A stretch of DNA of 16,094 nucleotides from SIG607 sp045646245 (GTDB taxonomy: Bacteria > Bacillota > Clostridia > Oscillospirales > Acutalibacteraceae). The stretch spans positions 1 through 16,094 of the forward strand of contig JAZRKJ010000067.1 of NCBI GenBank assembly GCA_045646245.1, written 5' to 3'. The position numbers were made by a program, and so were the translations under genes. Every line of letters begins with the position of its first letter. The stretch's first letter is position 1. Below the pieces are notes generated by a model. That model was not told the origin of the DNA. It searched no databases and saw only the letters and a program-made list of their open reading frames with translations. Positions 1-7,463 of the stretch are shown here, piece after piece.

Positions 1-67
1 ATGCTTCTACTGCTTTCTTCCTGAATTCATTGCTATATTTCTTGTTCTTGTGTGTCCTTCTTGGCAT
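1..67 (-). CDS. IS3-family-like transposase OrfA, 5' end only
   Basis: Reading the minus strand from an ATG at 67-65 gives 22 codons before the window edge, beginning MPRRTHKNKKYSNEFRKKAV. A basic start followed by a Y-S-x-E-F-(R/K)-x-K-A-V core is the usual opening of the helix-turn-helix domain in IS3/IS150-type OrfA proteins, which bind the element ends. A G-rich ribosome binding site (complement of 76-80) lies about 8 bases upstream. The rest of the element is outside the window, so family assignment rests on this short stretch only. A generic HTH of another transposase family is possible. Confidence 0.6.
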   Translation of the reverse strand, partial: MPRRTHKNKKYSNEFRKKAVEA

Positions 68-76
68 AAAATTAAC

Positions 77-131
77 CCCCTTAAAGTAGTCTCGAAAACT
101 TTTTGTTTTTTCGAGTGTCTACTCTAAGGGG
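77..131. repeat. large imperfect inverted repeat between the IS-like ORF and the araC fragment
   Basis: Left arm: CCCCTTA, a mismatch, GTAG, then CTCGAAAA (77-98). Right arm: TTTTCGAG, a 3-base bulge, CTAC, a mismatch, TAAGGGG (108-131). The araC fragment stop codon (119-121) lies in the right arm. It could be a bidirectional terminator or part of the terminal region of the insertion sequence that starts at about base 67. The sequence TAGACACTCGAAAAA read on the minus strand from the stop codon is reminiscent of IS3-type ends, but no target-site duplication can be tested because only one end is visible. Confidence 0.55.
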
Positions 132-550
132 ATTATATCAATTTCTCGGCGATTCTTATTTTTATATGTTTCTCTGTATATTTTAGGTGAAACACCAACA
201 CGCTCCTTGAATGCTTTGGAAAAGGAAGATAAATCGGAATAACCGGCGTTTTCGGCTACCTCGCTAACGGATAACTCCGATTGTTTAAGTATTTCACAAG
301 CGGCGGAAATTCGGTAATCATCTATATATTCTTTAGGTGAAATACCTACCTCGTTTTTAAATAAATCACAAAAATAACTGCGGTTTAAGTTAAGCTCTTT
401 GGCTAAAAAGCTTACGGTGATTTTTTGTATATAATGGCGGTGAATAAGCTCTAAAGCGTTATTAACGTAATGACTGTAGCGTTTGACTTCGGGTTTGCCT
501 GTGTCAACTGCGGCAATTATTTGCCAGATTATACTGCATACGTAAGTAAT
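119..550 (-). pseudogene. AraC-family transcription regulator, 3' part only (DNA-binding domain, no start codon)
   Basis: The minus-strand frame ending at TAG (121-119) encodes a full AraC-type double helix-turn-helix. Key pieces in order are ALELIHRHY, ITVSFLAKELNLNRSYFCDL, FKNEVGISPKEY, SVSEVAENAGYSDLSSFSK and FKERVGVSPKIYR. The second helix-turn-helix with the GY-D-SSFSK-FK-G-SP-YR pattern is diagnostic. The frame stays open upstream only to a TAA at 601-599 and contains no ATG, GTG or TTG, so the gene as it stands cannot start. AraC-like hydrophobic sequence (SIIWQIIAAV) reaches to about 545, after which it abuts the oppositely oriented metallophosphoesterase. The N-terminal sensing domain is absent. 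The exact upper limit is an estimate. It is either a deletion relic or a chimeric join. Confidence 0.75.
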
Positions 551-1828
551 TACGTTATGGAAAAGGCGTCTTACGTTAAGCTTACCGCAAAGGGTAAATT
601 ATCAGACCTTAGTATTTACGTACCAAGCGACGTTGCCGCAATGGTTGAAAAGGGAAGTAAGGACTATTTATCTTTTGATAACGAAGCGCTTAAAATGGGT
701 GAAAATATTAAAATTATGAATAACGGAAGCGTTAACTATATCTTTATTACCGACCATCATCACAGTATAGGCTCTGCTAACAGAAATTATATGATTCGTC
801 AGATGAATACTGTAGTTAAAATAGCTAACGAAAACGACAATATTGATTTTGTGGCAGTTGGCGGCGACGTAACTACGGGTATGTTTGATACAAAGCAGGC
901 TGCTATTGATAATACTCAGGATATTCTGAATCCCTTAAAGGAATGTGAAAAGCCCGTATTCATCCTGTTCGGCAACCACGATGATAATTCTTATCACGTA
1001 GCAACAGGAGATAAGGTTTATTATCCCGAAAGAATTATAAGCGACTATGACTGGGATAAAAATATTCTTCACGTTTATTGCCCTGATAATATAGTTAAGG
1101 ACAGCGAGTATGTTGATTCAAAATATTACTACTACGATATGGCCGATAAGAAGACAAGGCTTATATTCCTTGATACGGTAGACTGCAGAGCAAAATATGA
1201 TGAAAACGGCGTAATAACAGAGCTTCTGCCTCATCAGCCCGAAAGCACTATAACCTCCCGTCATTATAAAACCGGTTATTCTTATTTGGGCTACGATATG
1301 AAACAGGTTGAATGGCTTGCTAATGAAGCAATGACTGCGCCCGACGACTGGAACTATGTATATCTTTCTCATATGGGTATTGATGGTGCTACCAACTCTT
1401 ACGGTAACTTTATGTTTAATTCCGAATATATGAGAAGTATAATGGCGGCTTACCAAAATAAAACCTCTTATTCGGCAGAAGGGGTTTGCGATGTTGATTT
1501 TAGCAAAACTACCGGTAAAATTACCGTTATGAGCTTTGGACATCAGCATACCGAGCTTGTTCTTTATGACGAGGATATTGACCTGTGGCAGATTTCTACC
1601 GCTTGTGGTAATATAGGCAGTTATGCTAATAGCGGCAATATAACCGTTCCTTCGAAGGAGCACGTTCAAACCACCAGTATAAATAATAAGAGCTATGCCT
1701 GGACCTGGTACTACCGAAAGTTAGGAACACCCAGCCAGAACTGTTTTGACGTTATAAGCGCAAACGAAAACAAGATTGAAAAATTTGCTTTTGGATGCGG
1801 TTCCGACAGAACACTTTACTATAAATAA
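470..1828 (+). CDS. calcineurin-like metallophosphoesterase, N-terminus probably missing
   Basis: The 452-codon frame carries all metal-site motifs of the calcineurin-like phosphoesterase fold, in order: D-x-H in TDHHH (D95, H97), GGD (D133), GNHD (N169, H170), the histidine of SHMG (H301) and GHQH (H358, H360). These ligate a dinuclear metal centre that hydrolyses phosphomonoesters or diesters. The substrate cannot be read from the sequence. Residues about 30-90 form a small beta-rich N-terminal segment. The ATG at 470 has no ribosome binding site, and roughly the first 25 codons are antisense to the araC fragment, so they are unlikely to be native. An internal ATG at 557 also lacks a Shine-Dalgarno. 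No signal peptide is visible, although such proteins are often secreted, which fits loss of the true 5' end. The C-terminus is intact and followed by a terminator. Confidence 0.8.
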   Translation: MTVAFDFGFACVNCGNYLPDYTAYVSNYVMEKASYVKLTAKGKLSDLSIYVPSDVAAMVEKGSKDYLSFDNEALKMGENIKIMNNGSVNYIFITDHHHSIGSANRNYMIRQMNTVVKIANENDNIDFVAVGGDVTTGMFDTKQAAIDNTQDILNPLKECEKPVFILFGNHDDNSYHVATGDKVYYPERIISDYDWDKNILHVYCPDNIVKDSEYVDSKYYYYDMADKKTRLIFLDTVDCRAKYDENGVITELLPHQPESTITSRHYKTGYSYLGYDMKQVEWLANEAMTAPDDWNYVYLSHMGIDGATNSYGNFMFNSEYMRSIMAAYQNKTSYSAEGVCDVDFSKTTGKITVMSFGHQHTELVLYDEDIDLWQISTACGNIGSYANSGNITVPSKEHVQTTSINNKSYAWTWYYRKLGTPSQNCFDVISANENKIEKFAFGCGSDRTLYYK

Positions 1829-1831
1829 GCT

Positions 1832-1869
1832 AAAATCCCTGAGTACTTTAAGTGCTCAGGGATTTTCTT
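1832..1869 (+). terminator. intrinsic terminator after the metallophosphoesterase
   Basis: AAAATCCCTGAGTACT pairs with AGTGCTCAGGGATTTT (one G-U pair) around a TTA loop, with the pyrimidine/T-rich TTTTCTTA on the 3' side. It begins 3 bases after the stop codon. The flanking A run makes it plausible in both directions. Confidence 0.85.
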
Positions 1870-1873
1870 ATAC

Positions 1874-1902
1874 TTGTTAAAAACAGGGAAATATAGTATA
1901 AT
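1874..1902 (+). promoter_or_regulatory. sigma-A type promoter of the SEDS/PBP operon
   Basis: TTGTTA (1874-1879) and a perfect TATAAT (1897-1902) are separated by exactly 17 bases. The predicted start of transcription is near 1909, giving a short leader that contains the AAAGGACGG ribosome binding site (1918-1926) ahead of the ATG at 1933. Confidence 0.75.
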
Positions 1903-1932
1903 GAGTAAAATAAAAAGAAAGGACGGATAATA

Positions 1933-3561
1933 ATGGCTGAATATATACGCGGTTTTATTGCAATTGTGCGTTACCTTTTACCGATACTGTCCGTTCTTCT
2001 TGTGTGTGCTTGCGGTATGGGGCTTTTGTCTAAACGCAGAAAAACTTACAAAAGGGTAGTGCTTCTGGATGATATGACCGAGCTTCCACTTACCGACGGA
2101 GAATTCCTTTTCGGCAGTAATGATAATTGCGATTATGTTATCGACGGGCTGGAAAGCGAGCATTTTGTTGTTTCGGTAAGCGGAAAGGCTTTTTCCGTCC
2201 GTCCTTTGGGCAAAGCGAAAATCGGTATAAATAAACACTCGGTTAAAAATGAGACTGCTTTCGAACCCGATGATTTAATCTCCGCCGGTGAAAGAGAAAT
2301 GTCTTTGCGTGTGAAAAGCAGTAAAAGAAAGGAAAAAGAAAAAAGCAATTTGTATAAGGCGGCGGCTCTTTGTTGCCTTACGCTTATTCAGTTTTTTATG
2401 TTTCTTTCTCTTATATTCGCTTTCCCTTCAAAAATTTTTGTGCTTGGCGGAGTTTTTGCGGCTTTGGCGGTTGGCGAATGGGTGTATTTTATAGTAACTA
2501 AATTCAAAGGCGCTTTTATGGAAGTTCCCGTTCTTTTCCTTTTGACGCTTGGTATGACGGTGGTTTCTCATAAAGAAACAAGCGTAATAATAAAACTTTT
2601 TATATGCGCCGTTGTGGGAGCAATAGGAGCTATAATTTTATCTAAAGTGCTTCTTTCTTCTCGACGCGCCATTAACTTGAGAATAATTGCCTTTTTGATC
2701 GGTATTGCGCTTTTTGGAGCAAATATGGTCTTCGGTGTAATATATAACGGCGCCCAAAACTGGCTTAAAATTGCGGGATTTTCTTTTCAGCCTTCGGAGC
2801 TTATCAAGGTTATCCTTGTGTTTATAAGCGGTGCATCAGTAGAAAAAATCGATAGCGTTAAGGACAGCGTGCTGTTTACTTTGTTTTCGGTTTTCTGCCT
2901 TGGCTCTCTTGCTTATTTAAGCGATTTCGGAACGGCGCTTATTTACGGTGTTGTGCTTTTTACGGTGCTTATGCTTCGTTTTTGCAATTTTAAACTTCTG
3001 GCGCTTTTCGGCGGCGCGGCGGTAGTAATGGGCGGCGCGGTATTGCTTATTTTCCCTTACGTTGCCAAACGAATTTTTTCTTTCGGACAAGCGTGGGCAA
3101 ACGCTTCCGACAGCGGTTATCAGCAAACCAGAACTATGATAGCCACCGCTTCGGGGGGATTTTTCGGTGTAGGCGGGGGAAACGGTACTCTTATAAAGGT
3201 TCACGCCGCAGATACGGATATTGTATTCGGGCTTATAAGCGAGGAATGGGGACTTATTATTTCCCTTTGTGCGCTTTGCTGTTTTGTGCTTTTCGTTTTA
3301 TACGCAATAAAAGTACTTAAAACTTCAAGAAGCGCTTATTACGGGATTACTTCCTGCGCGGCGGCGGTGTTGCTTCTTGCTCAGGCTACCCTTAACGTTT
3401 TTGGCTCCCTTGATATGCTTCCCTTCACCGGAGTAACCTTGCCGTTTATAAGCAACGGCGGTTCTTCCCTTATTGCCTGCATTATGCTTACTGCATTTTT
3501 AAGGACGCCTTTGGTGCTTGAGTATTCACCTGTATTAACCGAAAGGAGGCGCAAGGTATGA
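1933..3561 (+). CDS. FtsW/RodA/SpoVE (SEDS) peptidoglycan glycosyltransferase with N-terminal FHA-like domain
   Basis: This is a 542-aa membrane protein. Residues about 7-30 form a first membrane segment. Residues about 41-127 form a soluble FHA-like beta domain (FGSNDNCDYVIDG, SEHFVV). Residues about 143-528 are a SEDS core with many membrane segments. SEDS hallmarks visible: FQPSELIK (285-292), SDFGTAL (330-336), QTRTMIATASGGFFGVG (398-414), TDIVFGLISEEWG (428-440) and TLPFISNGGSSL (502-513). SEDS proteins polymerise lipid II into glycan strands together with a class B PBP, which is the next gene (4-bp overlap, ATGA). The FHA-like domain lacks the usual GR and S-R-x-H pattern, having GS and S-E-H, so phosphothreonine binding is doubtful. 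RodA-, FtsW- or SpoVE-type role cannot be told apart here. The domain order recalls the actinobacterial fhaB-rodA-pbpA locus, but as a fusion. Confidence 0.9.
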   Translation: MAEYIRGFIAIVRYLLPILSVLLVCACGMGLLSKRRKTYKRVVLLDDMTELPLTDGEFLFGSNDNCDYVIDGLESEHFVVSVSGKAFSVRPLGKAKIGINKHSVKNETAFEPDDLISAGEREMSLRVKSSKRKEKEKSNLYKAAALCCLTLIQFFMFLSLIFAFPSKIFVLGGVFAALAVGEWVYFIVTKFKGAFMEVPVLFLLTLGMTVVSHKETSVIIKLFICAVVGAIGAIILSKVLLSSRRAINLRIIAFLIGIALFGANMVFGVIYNGAQNWLKIAGFSFQPSELIKVILVFISGASVEKIDSVKDSVLFTLFSVFCLGSLAYLSDFGTALIYGVVLFTVLMLRFCNFKLLALFGGAAVVMGGAVLLIFPYVAKRIFSFGQAWANASDSGYQQTRTMIATASGGFFGVGGGNGTLIKVHAADTDIVFGLISEEWGLIISLCALCCFVLFVLYAIKVLKTSRSAYYGITSCAAAVLLLAQATLNVFGSLDMLPFTGVTLPFISNGGSSLIACIMLTAFLRTPLVLEYSPVLTERRRKV

Positions 3562-4934
3562 AAAAATTGAAATTTAGGGCTAACGTAATACGCGTCATTC
3601 TTTTGCTTTTTATTGTTCTTTGCGTGGTGTTTCTTGTAAGATATACTGCCCTTTCTGAAAACTGGGCGTTTTACGAAACAAACGGTCATATTTATTCCGA
3701 CGGAAAAATGACCCAACCGGGTACCGTTACAGACCGAAACGGCGAAGTGCTTTCGGAAACTAAAGACGGTAAAAGGGTTTATAATAAAAATCGCGATATT
3801 AGGCGGGCTACTATTCATACCGTGGGTGACCACGACGGTTATATAAGCACCGGTGTTACAAACGCGCTTAGAGATAAATTGGTTGGGTATTCTGAAATTA
3901 ACGGAGTTTACACTTATTCCGGCAAAGGCAATAATGCCGTTCTGACCATAGATTCACAAATAAGCGTTGCGGCTATGAAGGCTCTTGGTAATTCTGCCGG
4001 TTGTGTCGGAGTGGTTAATTACAAAACGGGGGAAGTACTTTGTATGGTGAGCACTCCGACTTACGATATTGAAAATGAAACTGAGTATGCCAAAGCAAAA
4101 AACGGAGAGCTTGGAAGTGTGTTTATGAACCGCTTTATTTCTTCCGTCTATACTCCCGGTTCTACTTTTAAAATCGTTACCGCGGCGGCGGCAATAGAAA
4201 CCTTGGGGGAAGAAGCGTACAGCACTTCCTTTAAATGTGATTACGGAACGGTTATTGAAGGAGAAAAGCTTAACTGCTTGGGTAAACATAAAAGTGTTAC
4301 GCTTAAACGGGCGTTTTCACATTCTTGTAATTCCTTCTTTTCTAATATGGCGCTCACCTTGGGCAAAAGCACAATGACCGAGTACGCTGAAAAATTCGGC
4401 TTTAATGAAGTTTTTTATATCGACGGCATTGCAGGCGCAAGATCAAGCTATTCGGTAAAATCTTCAAGAAATATTGATTTTGGTTGGTCGGGTATCGGTC
4501 AGCATACTAACTTAATGAACCCGCTTCAGTACCTTTGTATGGTAAGCGCTATTGCAAACGGAGGAGAATATATCGAACCCTATATGGTGCATTCGATTAC
4601 GGCTTCAAACGGTAAAGAAATTTATAACGCTTCACCCAAAAGTGTTCGTATGATTAAAGCGGATACCGCCGATAAACTTGCCGAACTTATGGATTATGCC
4701 GCTCTTGACAATTACGGCAAATCTACCTTCGGAACCCTTGACGTGTGCGGAAAAACAGGTACGGCGGAAGTGGGAAATAAAATGGAAAACTCTCTTTTCG
4801 TAGGTTTTTGCAAGGATGAAAATTTGCCTATTGCTTTCGTGGTTGTGGCGGAAGGGAACGAACAGGGAAGAAAGAGTGCAATGAGTATTGCGAATAAAAC
4901 CATTCAAGCCGCCAAAAAACATCTTATAAAATGA
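3558..4934 (+). CDS. class B penicillin-binding protein (peptidoglycan D,D-transpeptidase)
   Basis: This 458-aa protein has a short cytoplasmic start, one membrane anchor at residues about 11-28 and an extracellular transpeptidase domain. Catalytic motifs: STFK (S202 nucleophile, K205), SCN (S256, N258) and KTG (399-401). Before them is the PGTVTDRNGEVLS segment (54-66) typical of PbpA/FtsI-type proteins. It is short for the family, with a reduced N-terminal pedestal, and resembles the PbpA class partnered with SEDS proteins. It crosslinks glycan strands and is the target of beta-lactams. The start ATG overlaps the stop of the SEDS gene and has a strong AAAGGAGG (3542-3549) at 8-base spacing, so the two are translationally coupled and expected to act as one complex. 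A terminator follows directly. Confidence 0.93.
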   Translation: MKKLKFRANVIRVILLLFIVLCVVFLVRYTALSENWAFYETNGHIYSDGKMTQPGTVTDRNGEVLSETKDGKRVYNKNRDIRRATIHTVGDHDGYISTGVTNALRDKLVGYSEINGVYTYSGKGNNAVLTIDSQISVAAMKALGNSAGCVGVVNYKTGEVLCMVSTPTYDIENETEYAKAKNGELGSVFMNRFISSVYTPGSTFKIVTAAAAIETLGEEAYSTSFKCDYGTVIEGEKLNCLGKHKSVTLKRAFSHSCNSFFSNMALTLGKSTMTEYAEKFGFNEVFYIDGIAGARSSYSVKSSRNIDFGWSGIGQHTNLMNPLQYLCMVSAIANGGEYIEPYMVHSITASNGKEIYNASPKSVRMIKADTADKLAELMDYAALDNYGKSTFGTLDVCGKTGTAEVGNKMENSLFVGFCKDENLPIAFVVVAEGNEQGRKSAMSIANKTIQAAKKHLIK

Positions 4935-4938
4935 AATT

Positions 4939-4968
4939 AACCCGAACTGTAAAAGGTTCGGGTTTCGT
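4939..4968 (+). terminator. intrinsic terminator after the PBP gene
   Basis: AACCCGAAC (4939-4947) pairs with GTTCGGGTT (4956-4964) around an 8-base loop, followed by a weak T stretch. It lies just after the stop codon at 4932-4934 and closes the cell-wall operon. Confidence 0.8.
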
Positions 4969-4979
4969 TATAATAATAA

Positions 4980-5019
4980 ATTATCGTTTTTCGATAATAA
5001 ATTGTTGACAAACGATAAT
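4980..5019. promoter_or_regulatory. likely operator: three CGATAAT half-sites
   Basis: ATTATCG (4980-4986) and CGATAAT (4992-4998) form a perfect inverted repeat around TTTTT. A third CGATAAT lies at 5013-5019, inside the spacer of the promoter at 5005-5033. Binding there would block RNA polymerase. The natural candidate to bind is the small Cro/C1-type regulator two genes into the same operon (5536-5739), giving autoregulation. That assignment is inferred from position only. Confidence 0.55.
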
Positions 5020-5033
5020 CTGTGATGTATAAT
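5005..5033 (+). promoter_or_regulatory. consensus sigma-A promoter of the DUF2975/HTH/DUF4153 operon
   Basis: A perfect TTGACA (5005-5010) and a perfect TATAAT (5028-5033) are spaced by 17 bases. Transcription should begin near 5040, which excludes upstream ATG codons at 5022 and 5025 as starts of the following gene. Confidence 0.88.
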
Positions 5034-5066
5034 ACAGGCAGAATCTTACAGAAAAGAGGAACTGTT

Positions 5067-5522
5067 ATGTGGAATTTTAAAAAGTCAATTGTTTTGTCAA
5101 TATCCGTATGTTTTATTATTGGCGGTATTCTTGCTTTTTGCGCTTTTGCTCTTCCCAATCTTATTACTTGGTATTTTTTGGCGGCGCATTCCATGCCCGT
5201 GCCCACTATGTTTTACAAAACCGTACTTACTTGTTTTTATATTTGTTTACCCTTTGCGTTTATTGCCCTTATATCGCTTTTGAAAATTCTGTTTTCGGTT
5301 AATAAAGAAGAAATATTTACCGACTCTAATATTAAGGGTCTGCGTATACTTTCCTGGTGCTGCTTTGCGGTTGCGTTTATCACCCTTATAGGTGGATGGT
5401 TTTATTATCCTCTTTGGCTTATTGCGGCGGCAGCAGGATTTATCGGACTTATTTTGCGGGTTGTTAAAAACATTATGTATTCCGCAAAAATGATACGCGA
5501 AGAAAATGATTTGACAATATAG
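5067..5522 (+). CDS. DUF2975 family membrane protein
   Basis: This 151-aa protein has four predicted membrane segments (residues about 8-30, 45-70, 93-113 and 118-135). Between the second and third is the family signature FTDSNIKGLRILSW, and the C-terminus ends in an ENDLTI motif. DUF2975 proteins in Firmicutes are regularly encoded directly upstream of a tiny YozG-like HTH regulator, as here. The molecular function is unknown; a membrane partner of the regulator is a reasonable inference. The start at 5067 is chosen because it lies downstream of the promoter and has AGAGGA (5055-5060) at a 6-base spacing. The longer in-frame alternative at 5022 would overlap the -10 box. Confidence 0.85.
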   Translation: MWNFKKSIVLSISVCFIIGGILAFCAFALPNLITWYFLAAHSMPVPTMFYKTVLTCFYICLPFAFIALISLLKILFSVNKEEIFTDSNIKGLRILSWCCFAVAFITLIGGWFYYPLWLIAAAAGFIGLILRVVKNIMYSAKMIREENDLTI

Positions 5523-5535
5523 TGGGGCGCAAAAA

Positions 5536-5739
5536 ATGATTACTGTAAACCTTGACGTTATTCTTGCGAAAAGAAAAATAAGTTCCGCAGCTTTGGCGGA
5601 AAAAATCGGCATTACTCAGGCAAATCTTTCAATTCTTAAAACCGGAAAGGCTAAGGCTATACGCTTTTCTACTTTAGAAAGTATATGTAAGGAGCTGAAT
5701 TGCCAACCCGGTGAAATACTCTCTTACGAGGAGGAATAA
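5536..5739 (+). CDS. small YozG-like Cro/C1-type HTH regulator
   Basis: This 67-aa protein is little more than an XRE helix-turn-helix. VNLDVILAKRKISSAALAEK leads into the recognition-helix region ITQANLSILKTGKAKAIRFS, then the family-typical STLESICKELNCQPGEILSY. It begins 13 bases after the DUF2975 stop, with a weak GGGGCG ahead, and ends 2 bases before the next start, so the three genes form one operon. It is the likely ligand of the CGATAAT repeats in the operon promoter. The small size is normal for this family, in which the regulator follows a DUF2975 gene. Confidence 0.9.
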   Translation: MITVNLDVILAKRKISSAALAEKIGITQANLSILKTGKAKAIRFSTLESICKELNCQPGEILSYEEE

Positions 5740-5741
5740 CT

Positions 5742-7304
5742 ATGAATAATCAATATAATCCCTATGATTTGTACGGCAACGTTACTGTGGGCAATAAGGA
5801 AAAAGGTTTTGAAATGAAAAATAAAGACCGCATATTTTCATTGTTTATTGCGTTACTTATTGTTCCTTCCGTAGCGCTTACTTTGTGGGGCGGGTTTAAT
5901 CTTGGGTATACTCTTTCGTTTATTGCTCTTGCTTTAACCTTTAGTATTTATCTTGCCTCTAAAACCGTAAAATTTAAAATTTTTCCGTATATCTGTCTTT
6001 TGTGTTCTTTGGGCGGTGCAGCGGTATATTCCGTTTCTGCTGACGGCGCGGTTCGTTTCTTTTTGTTTTTGCCCGTTACCGTAATGCTGCTTATATGGTT
6101 CGTTTATCTTGGTGGATACAACCTGTCAAGCGATTATTCCCTTATAAGCGCAGTATTTATCGGTGTGTTCGGTTCGGCTTTCGGGTCAATGGGGAAGAGT
6201 CTTGCGGGTGTCTTTTCTTTCGGCAGCAAAAAAGGAAAAGGCGTAGGAAAGGCGCTTATAGGAATTCTTTGCTCGATTCCGGCAGTACTTATCGTTGTGG
6301 CTCTTTTGCGTTCATCTGATGCGGCTTTTGACGGGTTACTTAGTAAAATAGGGGATAGCTTTGGAAATTTCGGAACCGTTGTTTTAAAAATAAGCGTAGG
6401 ACTTTTGTTTTTTCCGTTGGCGGTATCTCTTGGCTTGGGTCTTAAGCATAATAAGCGTGAACAAAAGGAATGGCAGATAAAAGGAGGAATTGACAAAGCT
6501 ATTGTAATATCATTTTTATCGGTACTTTCTTTGGTTTACGTAGTTTACATATTCTCTCAATTAGCATATTTTTTCAGCGCCTTTAAAGGAATGTTACCGC
6601 TGGGCGAAGATATTACTTTTGCTTCTTACGCAAGACGCGGCTTTTTTGAAATGACGGTAATAGCCGCTATAAACTTTGGGCTTATCGGACTTGCGGCGGT
6701 TCTTGTAAAGAGAAAAGAAAACGGAAAGCGTAACGGTTTTCTTAACGGAATAATAGTTTTTATAGCTATGTTTACGCTTTTGCTTATCGCAACGGCGCTT
6801 TCTAAGATGTTCCTTTACATTGAAAACTTTGGTATGACAAGGCTTAGAATACTGACAAGTGTGTTTATGGTGTTTCTTGCTGTTTTGTTTTTGGCGGTGC
6901 TTTTGCGCACTTTTATAAAACGTGTGCCTGTTATTAAAACCGGTATTGTTGCCGCGGTGGTTTTGCTTACCGTTGTGGGCTTTGCCGACGTAGATAAAAC
7001 CGTAGCAGAGTATAACCTTTACGCCTATGAAACGCAAATAACCGAAAGTCTCGACGTGGAGGCAATAGGTGATTTGGGAACAGGCGGAGTACCCACTCTT
7101 TATAAAATTTATAAAAATGAAACCTATCCTATAGAGCTGCGTTTTGCGGCAAGAGAAGAGCTTGTTAAAAAATGTGAAAGAATGTATAATGTTGAATACG
7201 AAGAAGGAAAAAGGAAGTATATAAGAGAAAGTGAAGCGGGAGATTTTAATTTATCTGCTCACAAAGCGTATGAAATTCTCGAATTATACATAAAAGGCCA
7301 ATAA
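5742..7304 (+). CDS. DUF4153/DUF4173-like polytopic membrane protein
   Basis: This 520-aa protein has a hydrophilic N-terminal tail of about 25 residues and about ten or eleven hydrophobic segments between residues about 30 and 420. A soluble C-terminal domain of about 100 residues follows. Features seen in DUF4153/DUF4173 proteins: FASYARRGFFEM before a membrane helix, FGMTRLRILT between helices, AEYN just after the last helix and LGTGGVPTLYKIY in the tail. Function is unknown. The family commonly sits beside DUF2975 or HTH genes, which this operon repeats. AGGAGGAA (ending about 5737) inside the regulator's 3' end gives a close, strong ribosome binding site for the ATG at 5742. A strong terminator follows immediately. 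Confidence 0.8.
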   Translation: MNNQYNPYDLYGNVTVGNKEKGFEMKNKDRIFSLFIALLIVPSVALTLWGGFNLGYTLSFIALALTFSIYLASKTVKFKIFPYICLLCSLGGAAVYSVSADGAVRFFLFLPVTVMLLIWFVYLGGYNLSSDYSLISAVFIGVFGSAFGSMGKSLAGVFSFGSKKGKGVGKALIGILCSIPAVLIVVALLRSSDAAFDGLLSKIGDSFGNFGTVVLKISVGLLFFPLAVSLGLGLKHNKREQKEWQIKGGIDKAIVISFLSVLSLVYVVYIFSQLAYFFSAFKGMLPLGEDITFASYARRGFFEMTVIAAINFGLIGLAAVLVKRKENGKRNGFLNGIIVFIAMFTLLLIATALSKMFLYIENFGMTRLRILTSVFMVFLAVLFLAVLLRTFIKRVPVIKTGIVAAVVLLTVVGFADVDKTVAEYNLYAYETQITESLDVEAIGDLGTGGVPTLYKIYKNETYPIELRFAAREELVKKCERMYNVEYEEGKRKYIRESEAGDFNLSAHKAYEILELYIKGQ

Positions 7305-7335
7305 ATACGGGGCGCATACTTGCGCCCCGTATTTT
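7304..7335 (+). terminator. strong intrinsic terminator after the DUF4153-like gene
   Basis: AATACGGGGCGCA (7304-7316) pairs perfectly with TGCGCCCCGTATT (7321-7333) around TACT, followed by TT. The stem starts at the last base of the stop codon. Confidence 0.9.
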
Positions 7336-7398
7336 GATACATAAAAAAACCTCGCATTTGGTCATTTTACCGAAAGTATAAAAAGGAAAGACAACCTA

Positions 7399-7427
7399 TT
7401 GACATTTTTCGCGTTAAATGGTAAAAT
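7399..7427 (+). promoter_or_regulatory. sigma-A promoter of the xpt-nup purine operon
   Basis: A perfect TTGACA (7399-7404), a 17-base spacer and TAAAAT (7422-7427). The transcription start near 7434 leaves only about 30 bases of leader before the TTG start, too short for a purine riboswitch. GGTAAAAT (7420-7427), overlapping the -10, is the inverse complement of ATTTTACC at 7364-7371, and GTTAA...TTAAC brackets the -10. Either could be a repressor site, unproven. Confidence 0.8.
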
Positions 7428-7463
7428 TAACACCGTAAAAGATTTTAAAGTGAGGGGATTTTT

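Noticed and set aside
5022..5066. N-terminal extension of the DUF2975 protein from an ATG at 5022
   Set aside because: It would begin upstream of and overlap the -10 box at 5028-5033, and the ATG at 5067 has a proper ribosome binding site.
7334..7463. Purine (guanine) riboswitch upstream of xpt
   Set aside because: The good promoter at 7399-7427 leaves about 30 bases of leader. I see no paired loops or conserved purine-aptamer core in the region.
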